Source of the DNA: Evansella alkalicola | GTDB taxonomy: Bacteria > Bacillota > Bacilli > Bacillales > Salisediminibacteriaceae | DNA: 64,000 nucleotides | Direction: 5' to 3' | Assembly: GCF_019042735.1 (NCBI RefSeq) | Contig: NZ_JAHQCR010000017.1 | Location: 124,001-188,000 of the forward strand | In this document: positions 46,474 through 54,932 of the stretch, one piece after another | Numbering within the stretch: position 1 is the first letter of the stretch | Layout: every line of letters begins with the position of its first letter | Made by a program: the position numbers and the translations under genes | Notes under the pieces: model-generated | Told to the model about the DNA's origin: nothing | Seen by the model: the letters and a program-made list of their open reading frames with translations, nothing else | The model's database searches: none

Positions 46474-46502
46474 TTGACATTATTTAATAATTCGTCTATA
46501 TT
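46474..46502 (+). promoter_or_regulatory. Promoter of tRNA-Val
   Basis: TTGACA (46474-46479), then 17 bases, then TATATT (46497-46502), about 33 bases before the mature tRNA. Confidence 0.75.
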
Positions 46503-46534
46503 ATAATTTGTCGCTTATCATAAATGATTAAATC

Positions 46535-46609
46535 GAGCCGTTAGCTCAGCGGGAGAGCACTTGCTTGACAGGCAAGGGGTCGTTGGTTCAAATCCAATAC
46601 GGCTCACCA
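46535..46609 (+). tRNA. tRNA-Val (anticodon GAC)
   Basis: A complete cloverleaf: acceptor GAGCCGT/ACGGCTC, D arm GCTC/GAGC, anticodon stem CTTGC/GCAAG around loop TTGACAG (anticodon GAC), T arm GTTGG/CCAAT with TTCAAAT loop, and encoded CCA. The bases from the anticodon stem onward are duplicated at 63313, so this gene is the integration site of the element to its right. The 3' half present here is restored by the element. Confidence 0.95.
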
Positions 46610-46610
46610 T
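46564..46610 (+). repeat. attL core, 47-bp direct repeat
   Basis: The 47 bases from the anticodon stem through CCAT are identical to 63313-63359; the next bases on both sides differ. This is the standard footprint of tyrosine integrase action in a tRNA gene. Confidence 0.95.
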
Positions 46611-46690
46611 ACATATGTACCAACGGTTTCAGCCGTTAATGAACGAATAAAAAGAAAGTGGTTGCAGTCGCACCCTAATTCTTGAACAAT

Positions 46691-46726
46691 AACCATTTCA
46701 CAGAAAAATGTGAGGTGGTTTTTTTG
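46691..46726 (+). terminator. Element-borne tRNA terminator overlapping the int ribosome site
   Basis: AACCATTTCACA (46691-46702) pairs over all 12 positions (two G-U) with TGTGAGGTGGTT (46709-46720), loop GAAAAA, followed by a T run. The 3' arm contains AGGTGG, the ribosome site of int. Confidence 0.8.
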
Positions 46727-47641
46727 TTGTTAAAATTTGCAATTGAAGATTTTCTGGATGATCGGGAGTTTAAGAATGTCACAAAGCCAACCCTAGACAC
46801 GTACAAAGTTATTTTTAAACAATTTTCGCATTATGTATCTGAACAAGGTGTGGTTAATGTAGAGGACATCACACCAAATCTCATGAAAAAGTATTTTGTC
46901 TATTGTAGTAAAGAATTAGGTAACAATGTTGTATCTGTAAATGCAAAAATAAGAAGATTAAGAGCGTTCATGAATTACATGGTGGAAGAAGAAGTAATAA
47001 GTAAAAGTCCAATGGAAAAAATCCAACAAAGTAAAGAAGATATTAGAATTAATGTCTTTACGAACTACCACATCAAGCAAATGTTAAAATACTATCGTAA
47101 AATTCAGCAAAGAGAAAAAGAGTTTTGGGCATACCGTGACCACACTATTATACTTTTCCTTTTAGGAACTGGTGTGAGATTAAATGAAATGTGTAATACA
47201 AAATGGTCAGATATTGACTTTAAAGAACATCACTTAATTGTTTTTGGTAAAGCAAGAATGACACAAACTATTCCACTAGCAGAAAAACTTGTAAAAGAAT
47301 TATCTGCATACAAACTATATTGTGAAACATATTTTGGAGAAGTTAATGAATATGTCTTTACGAATATAAGAAACAAACGAATGACTGATGAAGCAGTAAA
47401 GAATGTATTTAAACGATTGAAAACAATCATGAATTTTCGTGATGTGCGTTTATCGGCTCATACGTTCCGCCACACTTTCGCTCACAGGTGTTTAATGTCT
47501 GGAATGGATGTGTTTACACTACAAAAACTCATGAGACATAATAGTTTAAATACCACTCAAAAATATCTTGCTTTATGGGGTCATGATCTACGTAAACAAT
47601 CTGAAAAGTACAATCCATTAAACACAATGGATATATTTTAA
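46724..47641 (+). CDS. int: Tyrosine integrase of the element
   Basis: A 305-residue tyrosine recombinase: SAM-like N-domain (about 1-95) and a catalytic domain with Arg in LGTGVRLNEMC, H-x-x-R in HTFRHTFAH, His in LMRHNSL, and the nucleophile Tyr in TTQKYLALWG. It recombines the tRNA-Val 3' half with its circular counterpart. I choose TTG 46724 because AGGTGG is 5 bases upstream; TTG 46727 is also possible. It is expressed away from the tRNA with two small genes and a terminator at 48067. Confidence 0.92.
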   Translation: MLLKFAIEDFLDDREFKNVTKPTLDTYKVIFKQFSHYVSEQGVVNVEDITPNLMKKYFVYCSKELGNNVVSVNAKIRRLRAFMNYMVEEEVISKSPMEKIQQSKEDIRINVFTNYHIKQMLKYYRKIQQREKEFWAYRDHTIILFLLGTGVRLNEMCNTKWSDIDFKEHHLIVFGKARMTQTIPLAEKLVKELSAYKLYCETYFGEVNEYVFTNIRNKRMTDEAVKNVFKRLKTIMNFRDVRLSAHTFRHTFAHRCLMSGMDVFTLQKLMRHNSLNTTQKYLALWGHDLRKQSEKYNPLNTMDIF

Positions 47642-47655
47642 GGGAGGTCGAACCA

Positions 47656-47817
47656 ATGAATAAATTTAGACCTTCCATCATCCACTATGCAAGTTATGTA
47701 GATATTACTAAGATACTAGATGAAATGATTCAAGATACCGATAATGAACAATTCATTACCATTCTTACTGAAAAGAAAGAAGAAGTTTCAGAACGATATA
47801 ATAAAAATTTCAAATAA
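47656..47817 (+). CDS. 53-residue hypothetical protein downstream of int
   Basis: AGGGAGG precedes the ATG, 14 bases after the int stop. The protein is short and mostly helical (ITKILDEMIQDTDNEQFITI; EKKEEVSERYNK). It could be an accessory recombination or regulatory factor by position, but no helix-turn-helix or excisionase pattern is clear. Confidence 0.6.
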   Translation: MNKFRPSIIHYASYVDITKILDEMIQDTDNEQFITILTEKKEEVSERYNKNFK

Positions 47818-47831
47818 AGGGGTTTTATAAA

Positions 47832-48059
47832 ATGAACAAATATGAAGTGTATTCCACTATCAGCCTTCCAGTCTCAATTGAGGTTAATGCAAACAGTAAA
47901 GAACATGCTATGATGATTGCACAATATAAGATGAATGAAATGATTGTAAAGGAAATTAAGGTACAAATTACAACATTGAACAATCAGAAAGTTAAACCAA
48001 CTGTCCATGATTGGAACATAGATATTGATTGTACGCATGAAGAAGATGTAACTGCATAA
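47832..48059 (+). CDS. 75-residue hypothetical protein, int operon
   Basis: A small protein starting MNKYEVYSTISLPVSIEVNA with a strand-strand-helix layout (HAMMIAQYKMNEMI), distantly like DpnD/PcfM-type proteins of mobile elements. AAGGGG precedes the ATG. Third gene of the plus-strand unit, before a strong terminator. Function unknown. Confidence 0.6.
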   Translation: MNKYEVYSTISLPVSIEVNANSKEHAMMIAQYKMNEMIVKEIKVQITTLNNQKVKPTVHDWNIDIDCTHEEDVTA

Positions 48060-48066
48060 CCATTTT

Positions 48067-48095
48067 GGAGGACTGATTATAGTCCTCCTTTTTAT
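48067..48095 (+). terminator. Terminator of the int unit
   Basis: GGAGGACT and AGTCCTCC form an 8-bp perfect stem followed by TTTTTATTT. Confidence 0.9.
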
Positions 48096-48226
48096 TTCCT
48101 TCTCACGTTATTACAAATAGTGTTCTCACAATATTAGAGTTGTCGAGGGGTAATATACCTAAACTACCTCATATATCTTTTTTCGTACATTGTAACTTAT
48201 GATATTCGCCTTAAAATTGATTCTAA

Positions 48227-48817
48227 TTAAATTCTTTCAGCAGTCCATATGAGTAATCCTACTTTTGTCTTGTCTACGTCTATAATATTCCATTCAGAAC
48301 CCATGACATTAAATGTATCATTAATACTAAAATCTCTAGTATCTTCATTATTTTGTACTGTAATTATCACTTGATTTTCTGGAATGTTAATTGCTTCATT
48401 ACCTGTAATATCAAACTTACGATTATCTGCAATTACAGGAAAGTCAATCCATTCTGTCACCCTTTCCTCATATATTGGAAACCCTCTCCAATCATCACCA
48501 ATGTAAACTAATTCTGTTCCACCAGGTATTTCAATTGTGTAATTACAATGTCTCATAATAGATTTATAAGTGACATTTCGCTTTGCTTCCGTTTCAGTGA
48601 TAACCATAAATGGCTTATCATTGTATGTAACTAAATCTCCACGTTTAATAGTGTCTAATGTGGAAACCATACGATCATCATAGTCAATAATTCTATTCAA
48701 AAGTGGAGTAGTAATTAGTGCCTTTGAAGGATGGTTGTTAATTAGAATGTCAATTCCTGCTTGATCTAATAAGTATTGAAAGTCCTCTGCTGCTTCATTC
48801 CTATCAAATAAATTCAA
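48227..48817 (-). CDS. Probable phage head-tail connector or stopper protein
   Basis: A 196-residue protein beginning NLFDRNEAAEDFQYLLDQAG, followed by beta-rich parts (IKRGDLVTYNDKPFMVITE, NDTFNVMGSEWNIIDVDK). It resembles hypothetical proteins from the head-completion region of Gram-positive siphophages. The TTG at 48817 has AGGAGG 8 bases upstream. It lies 12 bases after the 108-residue gene. The role is inferred from position, size and the KPFMVI/VMGSEWNIID beta pattern. Confidence 0.5.
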   Translation of the reverse strand: MNLFDRNEAAEDFQYLLDQAGIDILINNHPSKALITTPLLNRIIDYDDRMVSTLDTIKRGDLVTYNDKPFMVITETEAKRNVTYKSIMRHCNYTIEIPGGTELVYIGDDWRGFPIYEERVTEWIDFPVIADNRKFDITGNEAINIPENQVIITVQNNEDTRDFSINDTFNVMGSEWNIIDVDKTKVGLLIWTAERI

Positions 48818-48829
48818 GTAATGCACCTC

Positions 48830-49156
48830 CTATCCATTAAACAACATAAAGAAAGACGTATCCTCTTCACTTGTTTTCATTTGCCTAATCTTGCGTTCTA
48901 ATTGGTCAATACGTGACTGGATATGTTCCGCAAAATCAGAAACAGTCATATCATCATACTTGTAACTTTTCATCAAGGATGGCTGGTTGGCAATTGATTC
49001 TAAAATAGATAAAGCAGATTGATAAATGGCTTTCTTAGATTCTGGATTGTATTCAGTATGTGGGGTTAAGTTTGATTCTAATAGGTAAACTTGTAATTCA
49101 TTTTGTGAAAGGTTAATACCTTTAATCTCCATTTCAAGACGTTGTAAATTCGTCAT
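48830..49156 (-). CDS. Probable phage head-tail adaptor-like protein
   Basis: A 108-residue, mostly helical protein: NLQRLEMEIKGINLSQNELQVYLLE, then KAIYQSALSILESIANQPSLMKSYKYDDMTVSDFAEHIQSRIDQLERKIRQM. It is like small helical proteins coded with head-completion genes of Gram-positive phages. It would attach to the portal and prepare it for a tail. AAAGGAGG precedes the ATG. Role inferred, not proven. Confidence 0.5.
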   Translation of the reverse strand: MTNLQRLEMEIKGINLSQNELQVYLLESNLTPHTEYNPESKKAIYQSALSILESIANQPSLMKSYKYDDMTVSDFAEHIQSRIDQLERKIRQMKTSEEDTSFFMLFNG

Positions 49157-49207
49157 TGTGTGACCTCCTTTATTAATTGAGTTTTACATAAAAATGAGTA
49201 AAAGAAA

Positions 49208-49231
49208 AACGCCTACTGAATAGTAAGCGTT
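49208..49231 (-). terminator. Terminator of the 277-residue lipoprotein gene
   Basis: AACGC-TACT/AGTA-GCGTT stem followed by TTTTTC on the minus strand. Confidence 0.75.
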
Positions 49232-49242
49232 ATATTACTTAT

Positions 49243-50076
49243 TTAATTACTCATAAAAGTTGCAAAATGTATAAATGCCATATTCCCTTGATTTGGTTTA
49301 TAAACTTCACTAGGTACTGAAGCCATTGCCATAATTTCCACACTACCATATTCTAACAATTCATTATATAACTCTTGGTTCGCTTCCCTTGGAAAGTACA
49401 AATACCAGCCATCTGTGTAATTTCCTCCTTCTGGAGTTAATCTTACACTGAATGTATATTCTTGATTAGTAAATCCATAATTATAATAGTCACTTAATTC
49501 ACCTATGCCTGTTATTATAAATCGTTCATCTAACATATTTGCCATGTTGTAACGTATATCATCTACCTCATACTCTATATTGTATTGTGTCATAAAGTTT
49601 TCTCTTTCTTCTTCTAACTGATTTTGATATCTGTTTTCTTCTTTTGAAATAAATGCTAAATCAATATTATCAATACTTAAATTTTTGGAACCATATATTT
49701 CTTTCATGTTCTCATATTCTGCTAGATAAGAGTCTGATAGTTCATTTTCACCTTCCAAAAATAAAATAGATTGTCCTAATGATTCTTTATAGTAATTAAT
49801 AAAACCATCCAAAATATCAAAATCAGTTTCACTTAGTACCTCTCCACCATGATCATGGTTTATGGATATATAACTATCTATACTATAACGCATATCACTA
49901 TCAATAATTTCTCCATTCTCCATCTTTTCATGAGTGTAGATTGTAAACTGCATTACATTGTCCCAAATTAAATCAGCAACATCATCTGGTTTTTCAACAA
50001 TCGTTTCTGCTGCTTCTGAGCAACTAACTAAGAAAGTAACAGAAAACACCAATATTAATAATCCTTTTTTCAACAT
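49243..50076 (-). CDS. Element-encoded lipoprotein of unknown function
   Basis: A 277-residue lipoprotein: signal peptide LKKGLLILVFSVTFLVSC with lipobox LVSC, then an acidic helical extracellular part and a C-terminal beta-like part (EYTFSVRLTPEGGNYTDGWYLYFPREA). GGGGG is 8 bases before the ATG at 50076. Surface lipoproteins on phages and satellites often block superinfection or alter the host envelope; that role is an inference. It lies between head genes and is flanked by terminators, so it is a cargo-like unit. Confidence 0.65.
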   Translation of the reverse strand: MLKKGLLILVFSVTFLVSCSEAAETIVEKPDDVADLIWDNVMQFTIYTHEKMENGEIIDSDMRYSIDSYISINHDHGGEVLSETDFDILDGFINYYKESLGQSILFLEGENELSDSYLAEYENMKEIYGSKNLSIDNIDLAFISKEENRYQNQLEEERENFMTQYNIEYEVDDIRYNMANMLDERFIITGIGELSDYYNYGFTNQEYTFSVRLTPEGGNYTDGWYLYFPREANQELYNELLEYGSVEIMAMASVPSEVYKPNQGNMAFIHFATFMSN

Positions 50077-50240
50077 ACACATATCCCCCATTCTCTTTTA
50101 ATTGAATAAAATAAACTGAATAGTTTAATTTTACCATTAAAAAGGTACTAGGAGATCAAACTTTGGAAAATTTTATGAAGAAAGTGGTCGGAGGTAATAT
50201 TTCTCACCCCTTTCAAAGAAGAGATTAAAACATAAAAAAG

Positions 50241-50262
50241 AAGCACCCATAATTGAGTGCTT
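50241..50262 (-). terminator. Terminator of the 126-residue lipoprotein gene
   Basis: AAGCAC/GTGCTT stem followed by CTTTTTTATG on the minus strand. Confidence 0.75.
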
Positions 50263-50283
50263 AAAGTCAAAGAATATAAAATT

Positions 50284-50664
50284 TTATTTTTCTATTATGT
50301 TTTTGGCTTTTTGGAGGGAATCCTCGAAATAAATATCTATTAATTCTAAATCTTCCACTGTTGCACCATCATTTAGCATTATCACTCCTAAACAAATATC
50401 CTCAAATACCCGAAACAACTTTTCTTCATCCTCTGTTATATCATCAATTTCCTTACTAATTGACCTCATATCCTGTATTAATTCCAAATCGTACATCTCT
50501 TCTTCATAGTAAAAGTCGCTGACTGATTGGTAAACTTCACCTGCGATAACATAAACTTCCTCTCTAACATCGGCAGACGATTCAGTAGAACATGAAAATA
50601 GTAGTAAAAAATAAGAAATAACTAGTATTGTTTTAATGTGTTTTTTATCTAATAAATTTTCCAT
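50284..50664 (-). CDS. Second element-encoded lipoprotein
   Basis: A 126-residue lipoprotein with lipobox LLFSC (Cys at about residue 25) and a strongly acidic helical mature part (DDITEDEEKLFRVFEDICLGV). It has its own upstream region and terminator, like the 277-residue lipoprotein. No family recognised. A superinfection-exclusion or envelope role is possible but unproven. Confidence 0.6.
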   Translation of the reverse strand: MENLLDKKHIKTILVISYFLLLFSCSTESSADVREEVYVIAGEVYQSVSDFYYEEEMYDLELIQDMRSISKEIDDITEDEEKLFRVFEDICLGVIMLNDGATVEDLELIDIYFEDSLQKAKNIIEK

Positions 50665-51199
50665 AGGAAATACACCCTTTCTTATTTAGTATGTAGGTAT
50701 GTATTTCCATTTTATCATGAGTATTAGAGTAGGTGATCATAATTTGGAATATTTTTCATAATAATCAGTCCTATTAATCAGTAATTTTTTCGGGTGTGAA
50801 AAATTTGATATGCTAGGGGCGATTTCCAGCCATTAGGGGTATTAAACTTGTGTGATAAGTAACGTTATACCACAAGTTTGGATTGGTTTTAATTATATCA
50901 ATATACCTAACTGGCTATTATCTAATAAATATCTCCTAATATCGCCACATTCTCCTAAATAACTGTAATGTATGGTAAATATTAGGTAAAGATTATTACG
51001 TAAAAAGATGATTATACGTAACGAAGTTGGTTTCCCTCTAAAATATCCATGAATTTCCAATCAAGTCCCATTTTCCACCGATCACCCCTAAAAAAATAGG
51101 ATTGGAAAGCCACTAGATAACAGGCGAGAAATTGCACAAGGTTTCCCTATCTCACAATCCTCACACCTGTCAAGTGTTTTCACTTTACACTCATTCTTC
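50665..51199. other. 535-bp noncoding region with inverted repeats
   Basis: No gene seen. It contains two clear inverted repeats: AAACTTGTG/CACAAGTTT (50844-50879, with a TAACGTTA palindrome at its centre) and TTACGTA/TACGTAA (50996-51021). It must carry the portal end and the lipoprotein promoter. A replication origin or operator is possible. Confidence 0.45.
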
Positions 51200-52522
51200 C
51201 TAAACTTCTATACCATTTCCTTTTTCTACCTTTATCTTTTCCCCTTCTCCACTCAACTTTTTCAACTCCATCTGAACATCATTCGTATATGGACTATGAT
51301 CTAATAAACTTTCGATACTAATTCCTTGCATATCTCGTAATGCTTTAAGGTTTTCAATGACCTCTTTATCATTACTAGGCATGTTATACCTAAATACAAC
51401 GTCTAATGTATCAATATCCTCGTCACTGTAATTAATATCCTTATACGCTAATAGTGTACGTATCTTCTCAAAGCGTTCAAATATACCCTCACGCATAAAC
51501 AGTTCATTCCATCCTGCCTTTACATCAGCCAATGAGAATAATAGTTTAATACTGACCTCACTTAGATTGGAAATGTCTGTCTTATTCATTGAAACTGCTG
51601 GTGTACTACTAATGTCCAGTAATGCTTGGAGTAGAGTTTTATAAAGTGTCTCAAAACTCTTTGAATCCATTTGATTACTTAACATCTTCATATCACCATA
51701 TTCCTCTAAATTAATTCCTCCCCCTACTACATCCTTAGGAAGTCCATTCCCTTTCAATTGTTGACCTATCACTACTGGAATAGGGTTCATATATTTGTAG
51801 AATGAATCAGTGTACTTACTAATCAAATCCTCCATATTATCAAGGATAGGTATTAAATCATCTAAATCAGATTTACCTTCAACCTCACTCATTTCATTTT
51901 GGTTATGATAGATAATTGGTAAGCCACTTAAATTAATATGTTCACTACGTTTACGCAATCTGCCACCGTTATTGTCATATTTATAAACTGTATCATTTGT
52001 AAATACAGTATAATAGTCCACACCTTCAACGGTATATGATTCTATAAACGCTATTAAATTATTCTCATGGTCATATACAGGGAAACTATCAGCAGGGTCT
52101 ATAATCTTAGATTTAATTTGTTTATTATCATCCATATAAACATACTCTGCAACTTGACCGTATTTAATCACCTTATCTAATATTTTCAAGTTTATCTTAT
52201 CATATTTCCCCTTCTTCTGAATCCTTTGATATTCTTCTACTACACTTTCATTTCCTGTTAATGTAATAGGATTTTTTAGTAAATATGCTGACTGGAAATT
52301 TAAGATTGTTTTCGCATACTGTAATACAATCTTACGAGGATAAAACTCTTTTCCATTATACTTCTCTGGTTGTCTATGTATAATCTTATGATCACCATCT
52401 AAATATCCTTTTAACTTCATTACATTAAGTACTCTGGATTGGTTAGATACTGTACTAACTTCATCTATAAACCATTTATCACGGTTCTTGTGGACTTCTT
52501 TAATGTACTGATCAATGTTCAT
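51200..52522 (-). CDS. Phage portal protein (SPP1 gp6-like)
   Basis: A 440-residue portal protein, the dodecameric DNA gateway of the head. Family features are KLKGYLDGDHKIIHRQ, the PRKIVLQYAKTILNFQSAYLL segment, DDLIPILDNMEDLISKYTDSFYKYMNPI and a long C-terminal helical part. AAAGGAG precedes the ATG. It follows terL after 15 bases, the usual terminase-portal arrangement. Confidence 0.88.
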   Translation of the reverse strand: MNIDQYIKEVHKNRDKWFIDEVSTVSNQSRVLNVMKLKGYLDGDHKIIHRQPEKYNGKEFYPRKIVLQYAKTILNFQSAYLLKNPITLTGNESVVEEYQRIQKKGKYDKINLKILDKVIKYGQVAEYVYMDDNKQIKSKIIDPADSFPVYDHENNLIAFIESYTVEGVDYYTVFTNDTVYKYDNNGGRLRKRSEHINLSGLPIIYHNQNEMSEVEGKSDLDDLIPILDNMEDLISKYTDSFYKYMNPIPVVIGQQLKGNGLPKDVVGGGINLEEYGDMKMLSNQMDSKSFETLYKTLLQALLDISSTPAVSMNKTDISNLSEVSIKLLFSLADVKAGWNELFMREGIFERFEKIRTLLAYKDINYSDEDIDTLDVVFRYNMPSNDKEVIENLKALRDMQGISIESLLDHSPYTNDVQMELKKLSGEGEKIKVEKGNGIEV

Positions 52523-52537
52523 TATTGATTCTCCTTT

Positions 52538-54133
52538 CTAAATGTCTACATACCATCTATTGGCTTTCATTCCTTGTATGGCTAACGCATTGGCTATAAC
52601 TAAATCATCATAATTATTTGTTCCTCTTTTGTTTCCTGTTTTACCGTTATTCTCAACAAATATTTGCATTTGAGATAGTGTCTCTTTACATTCAATATTG
52701 ATAAGGCCTGTTTCAAACAGTTCTTTATAATCACTAATCAAAATGGCTTTAGTAGTTGTTGTTGTTGCAAATCCTAACTGCATTTTCTTCCTACCACGTT
52801 GGTCAAAGGTTCGCTGCTTATACAGATTCATATATTGATAGTCATTACGTAACCTCTCTAATAATGGCAATCCATAACTATTAGATTCCACTACAAGAAA
52901 GGCATAATTGAACCATCTTCCTAATAAATCAACTAACTCTGCAAATTTATAAACTGGTGTTTTATTATGATAAAAACTAGCCACCTGTTGACCATCTGAA
53001 TCATAAAAAGAAATAGTGGAGTAGTCACCACCACTTCCACTAGATACGTCAATCCCACCATAATATTTCATTTTTGTTTTAGGTAAATGGAATATAGATA
53101 AACCTTTATTTACATACCGCCTTAACTGTTGAGGTAATTCATCTTCCATATCCTTATAATGCAAGGGTTCTAGTAAATGATTGATACGTTCTAATACTTT
53201 CGCTTGATCAAATACACTCTGACCAGTAGAAATAAATGATTCCATAGGATTAGAAGGGTATTCTTGTTGAAACTCTTGCAATTCCATATCCATTAATTTG
53301 TATTGTCGCCACATTAGAAAGCGTAAATTTGCACCATTTTCATGTAATGCTTTCTCTTCTGAAGTTAAATCTTTCGCTTGTAACCTAGAACCTTTATTTG
53401 TCTCTTTAAACCATTTTTCTGCTTCATCATGTTCTGTTTTGAATTGCTTTCTATACAAATCATGATAAAAAGGAATGAACATGGCTTTGTATTTTGAATG
53501 ACCTTTCCACGCACTCATAAATACTTTGTGATAATGATTTCCTGTACCATTAGAAGTTGTCTCAATTGTTAATTGGCTATTTTGCCCTTTCATTAATGAT
53601 TGTTCTGCTGAAAGTAATTGCATTTCCTGTCTACTGAAAAACGCATACTCTGACAAGTGAATATAACTGTATGTACTACCACGACCTATAGACTTATTTC
53701 CAGCCACACTACACGTTATACGGCTGCCATTATCAAAAAATAATTCGTCTCTGTTTTCACGTCTTACTTTTGGAAATAAGGAAGGATATTCAGTACGTGG
53801 GAGCCATTCATTCATTTGTTTTAGTTTCTCAAATAATGCTTTACTTGAATCTAATTTATACGAGACAATTAGAATATTTTCATTCTCATTTCTAACTGCC
53901 CTCCATAATGCTTTTGCTAATGTGAATGTACTAATACCACCTTGACGAGCCTTAGAAACAATAACGAATTTATTCTTATTCATTAATTCATCAAGTTCAA
54001 CCTGTGCTTTGTTTAAGTCTAATTTCACTTTTTCATTTTCATTGTCTACTATGTAAATAAAATTCTTAGAGAATAGCCTAAAATCATCCATGATCATTTG
54101 TAATTTTTGTTTTTTTGAAAGTTTTTGTGCCAT
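52538..54133 (-). CDS. terL: Terminase large subunit
   Basis: A 531-residue packaging motor. The ATPase has a deviant Walker A SKARQGGISTF (about residue 60) and Walker B-like IHLSEYAFF; the RNase H-like nuclease has GGIDVSSGSGGDYSTISFYD, FLVVESNSYG and NYDDLVIANALA. It drives DNA into preformed heads. AAGGAGG lies before the ATG at 54133; the frame to 54190 runs through the terminator between terS and terL. Confidence 0.93.
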   Translation of the reverse strand: MAQKLSKKQKLQMIMDDFRLFSKNFIYIVDNENEKVKLDLNKAQVELDELMNKNKFVIVSKARQGGISTFTLAKALWRAVRNENENILIVSYKLDSSKALFEKLKQMNEWLPRTEYPSLFPKVRRENRDELFFDNGSRITCSVAGNKSIGRGSTYSYIHLSEYAFFSRQEMQLLSAEQSLMKGQNSQLTIETTSNGTGNHYHKVFMSAWKGHSKYKAMFIPFYHDLYRKQFKTEHDEAEKWFKETNKGSRLQAKDLTSEEKALHENGANLRFLMWRQYKLMDMELQEFQQEYPSNPMESFISTGQSVFDQAKVLERINHLLEPLHYKDMEDELPQQLRRYVNKGLSIFHLPKTKMKYYGGIDVSSGSGGDYSTISFYDSDGQQVASFYHNKTPVYKFAELVDLLGRWFNYAFLVVESNSYGLPLLERLRNDYQYMNLYKQRTFDQRGRKKMQLGFATTTTTKAILISDYKELFETGLINIECKETLSQMQIFVENNGKTGNKRGTNNYDDLVIANALAIQGMKANRWYVDI

Positions 54134-54158
54134 GATTAACCTCCTTCCCACAAGAAAA

Positions 54159-54182
54159 AGGAGTGCCATTATTGACACTCCT
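54159..54182 (-). terminator. Terminator between terS and terL
   Basis: AGGAGTG and CACTCCT pair on the minus strand and are followed by TTTTTC, so terL may be transcribed less than terS or from its own signals. Confidence 0.7.
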
Positions 54183-54195
54183 CTACACAAAACTA

Positions 54196-54591
54196 TTAAT
54201 CTAATTCAAGTCCGTCATCTTCTTCTATATCATCCACTTGTTTAAATACTTCCTCTGCATTTTTACGTTGGCTCTGTATATCCTTACTCAAAGTTAAAAA
54301 TAATCTAACCGCTTTATCGTCACCTTGTTTGGCTTTATCACTAACAATCTTATAGATTTCCTCTATGTCATTAGTGATTTTCGTATCAAAATACAATGTC
54401 AGTAATGCTTTATATTGTGCTGACCGTTCCCACTTTAAAAAACCATTCATTGTTTTACGGTCTACTGATTCTAAAAACTCTTCTTCTGATTTTTTAGGTA
54501 ATGTCTGATCAAAGCGAATATCATGTTTCCATTTAAAATATTCTGCATACCTATAATTCCCTAGTGTCTTTAATGCTTCATAAATTGTCAT
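54196..54591 (-). CDS. terS: Probable terminase small subunit
   Basis: A 131-residue helical acidic protein (MTIYEALKTLGNYRYAEYFKWKHDI...; GFLKWERSAQYKALLTLYFDTKI), located directly before terL, the position of small terminase that recognises the packaging site. GGAGGG is 8 bases before the ATG at 54591, so I prefer it to 54597. Its start is overlapped by the end of the 40-residue ORF. Confidence 0.7.
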   Translation of the reverse strand: MTIYEALKTLGNYRYAEYFKWKHDIRFDQTLPKKSEEEFLESVDRKTMNGFLKWERSAQYKALLTLYFDTKITNDIEEIYKIVSDKAKQGDDKAVRLFLTLSKDIQSQRKNAEEVFKQVDDIEEDDGLELD

Positions 54592-54700
54592 TTTCATTAC
54601 CCTCCATACTAGCAGTAATTTTTCTATCCAGTTCCTCTAATCTTTTTAGATTATCGTTTAATTCTCTAAGGTTATTTTCTAATATTTCAATGTCAGTCAT
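54578..54700 (-). CDS. 40-residue coiled-coil ORF coupled to terS
   Basis: Begins MTDIEILENNLRELNDNLKR, with heptad-like Leu/Ile spacing. It overlaps the 52-residue ORF by 8 bases (ATGACTGA) and terS by 14 or more bases, which suggests translational coupling; it has no ribosome site of its own. Function unknown. Confidence 0.55.
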   Translation of the reverse strand: MTDIEILENNLRELNDNLKRLEELDRKITASMEGNENDNL

Positions 54701-54851
54701 GCTTGATCACATCAGTTCTATTAGATATATTACCTGTTATTTCTAATATTTCATTTAGTAATTTATCCATTTCATTTAAAGACTTTTCCATTCTACTTAA
54801 TCCCTCTTCATACTGCTTTACACTTTCAATCATGTTACTTATTTCTTTCAT
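54693..54851 (-). CDS. 52-residue coiled-coil ORF
   Basis: Begins MKEISNMIESVKQYEEGLSR; the whole protein is a likely coiled coil with Leu/Met/Ile at heptad positions. AAGGAG is at a good distance before the ATG. First of three overlapping genes ending with terS. Function unknown. Confidence 0.55.
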   Translation of the reverse strand: MKEISNMIESVKQYEEGLSRMEKSLNEMDKLLNEILEITGNISNRTDVIKHD

Positions 54852-54932
54852 TGCTTATCACTCCTTGATTAATTTACAATTCCCCAGTAAAGGGGAGTTG
54901 TTGAATGTAGTTAAATTACATTTGTACGTTTT

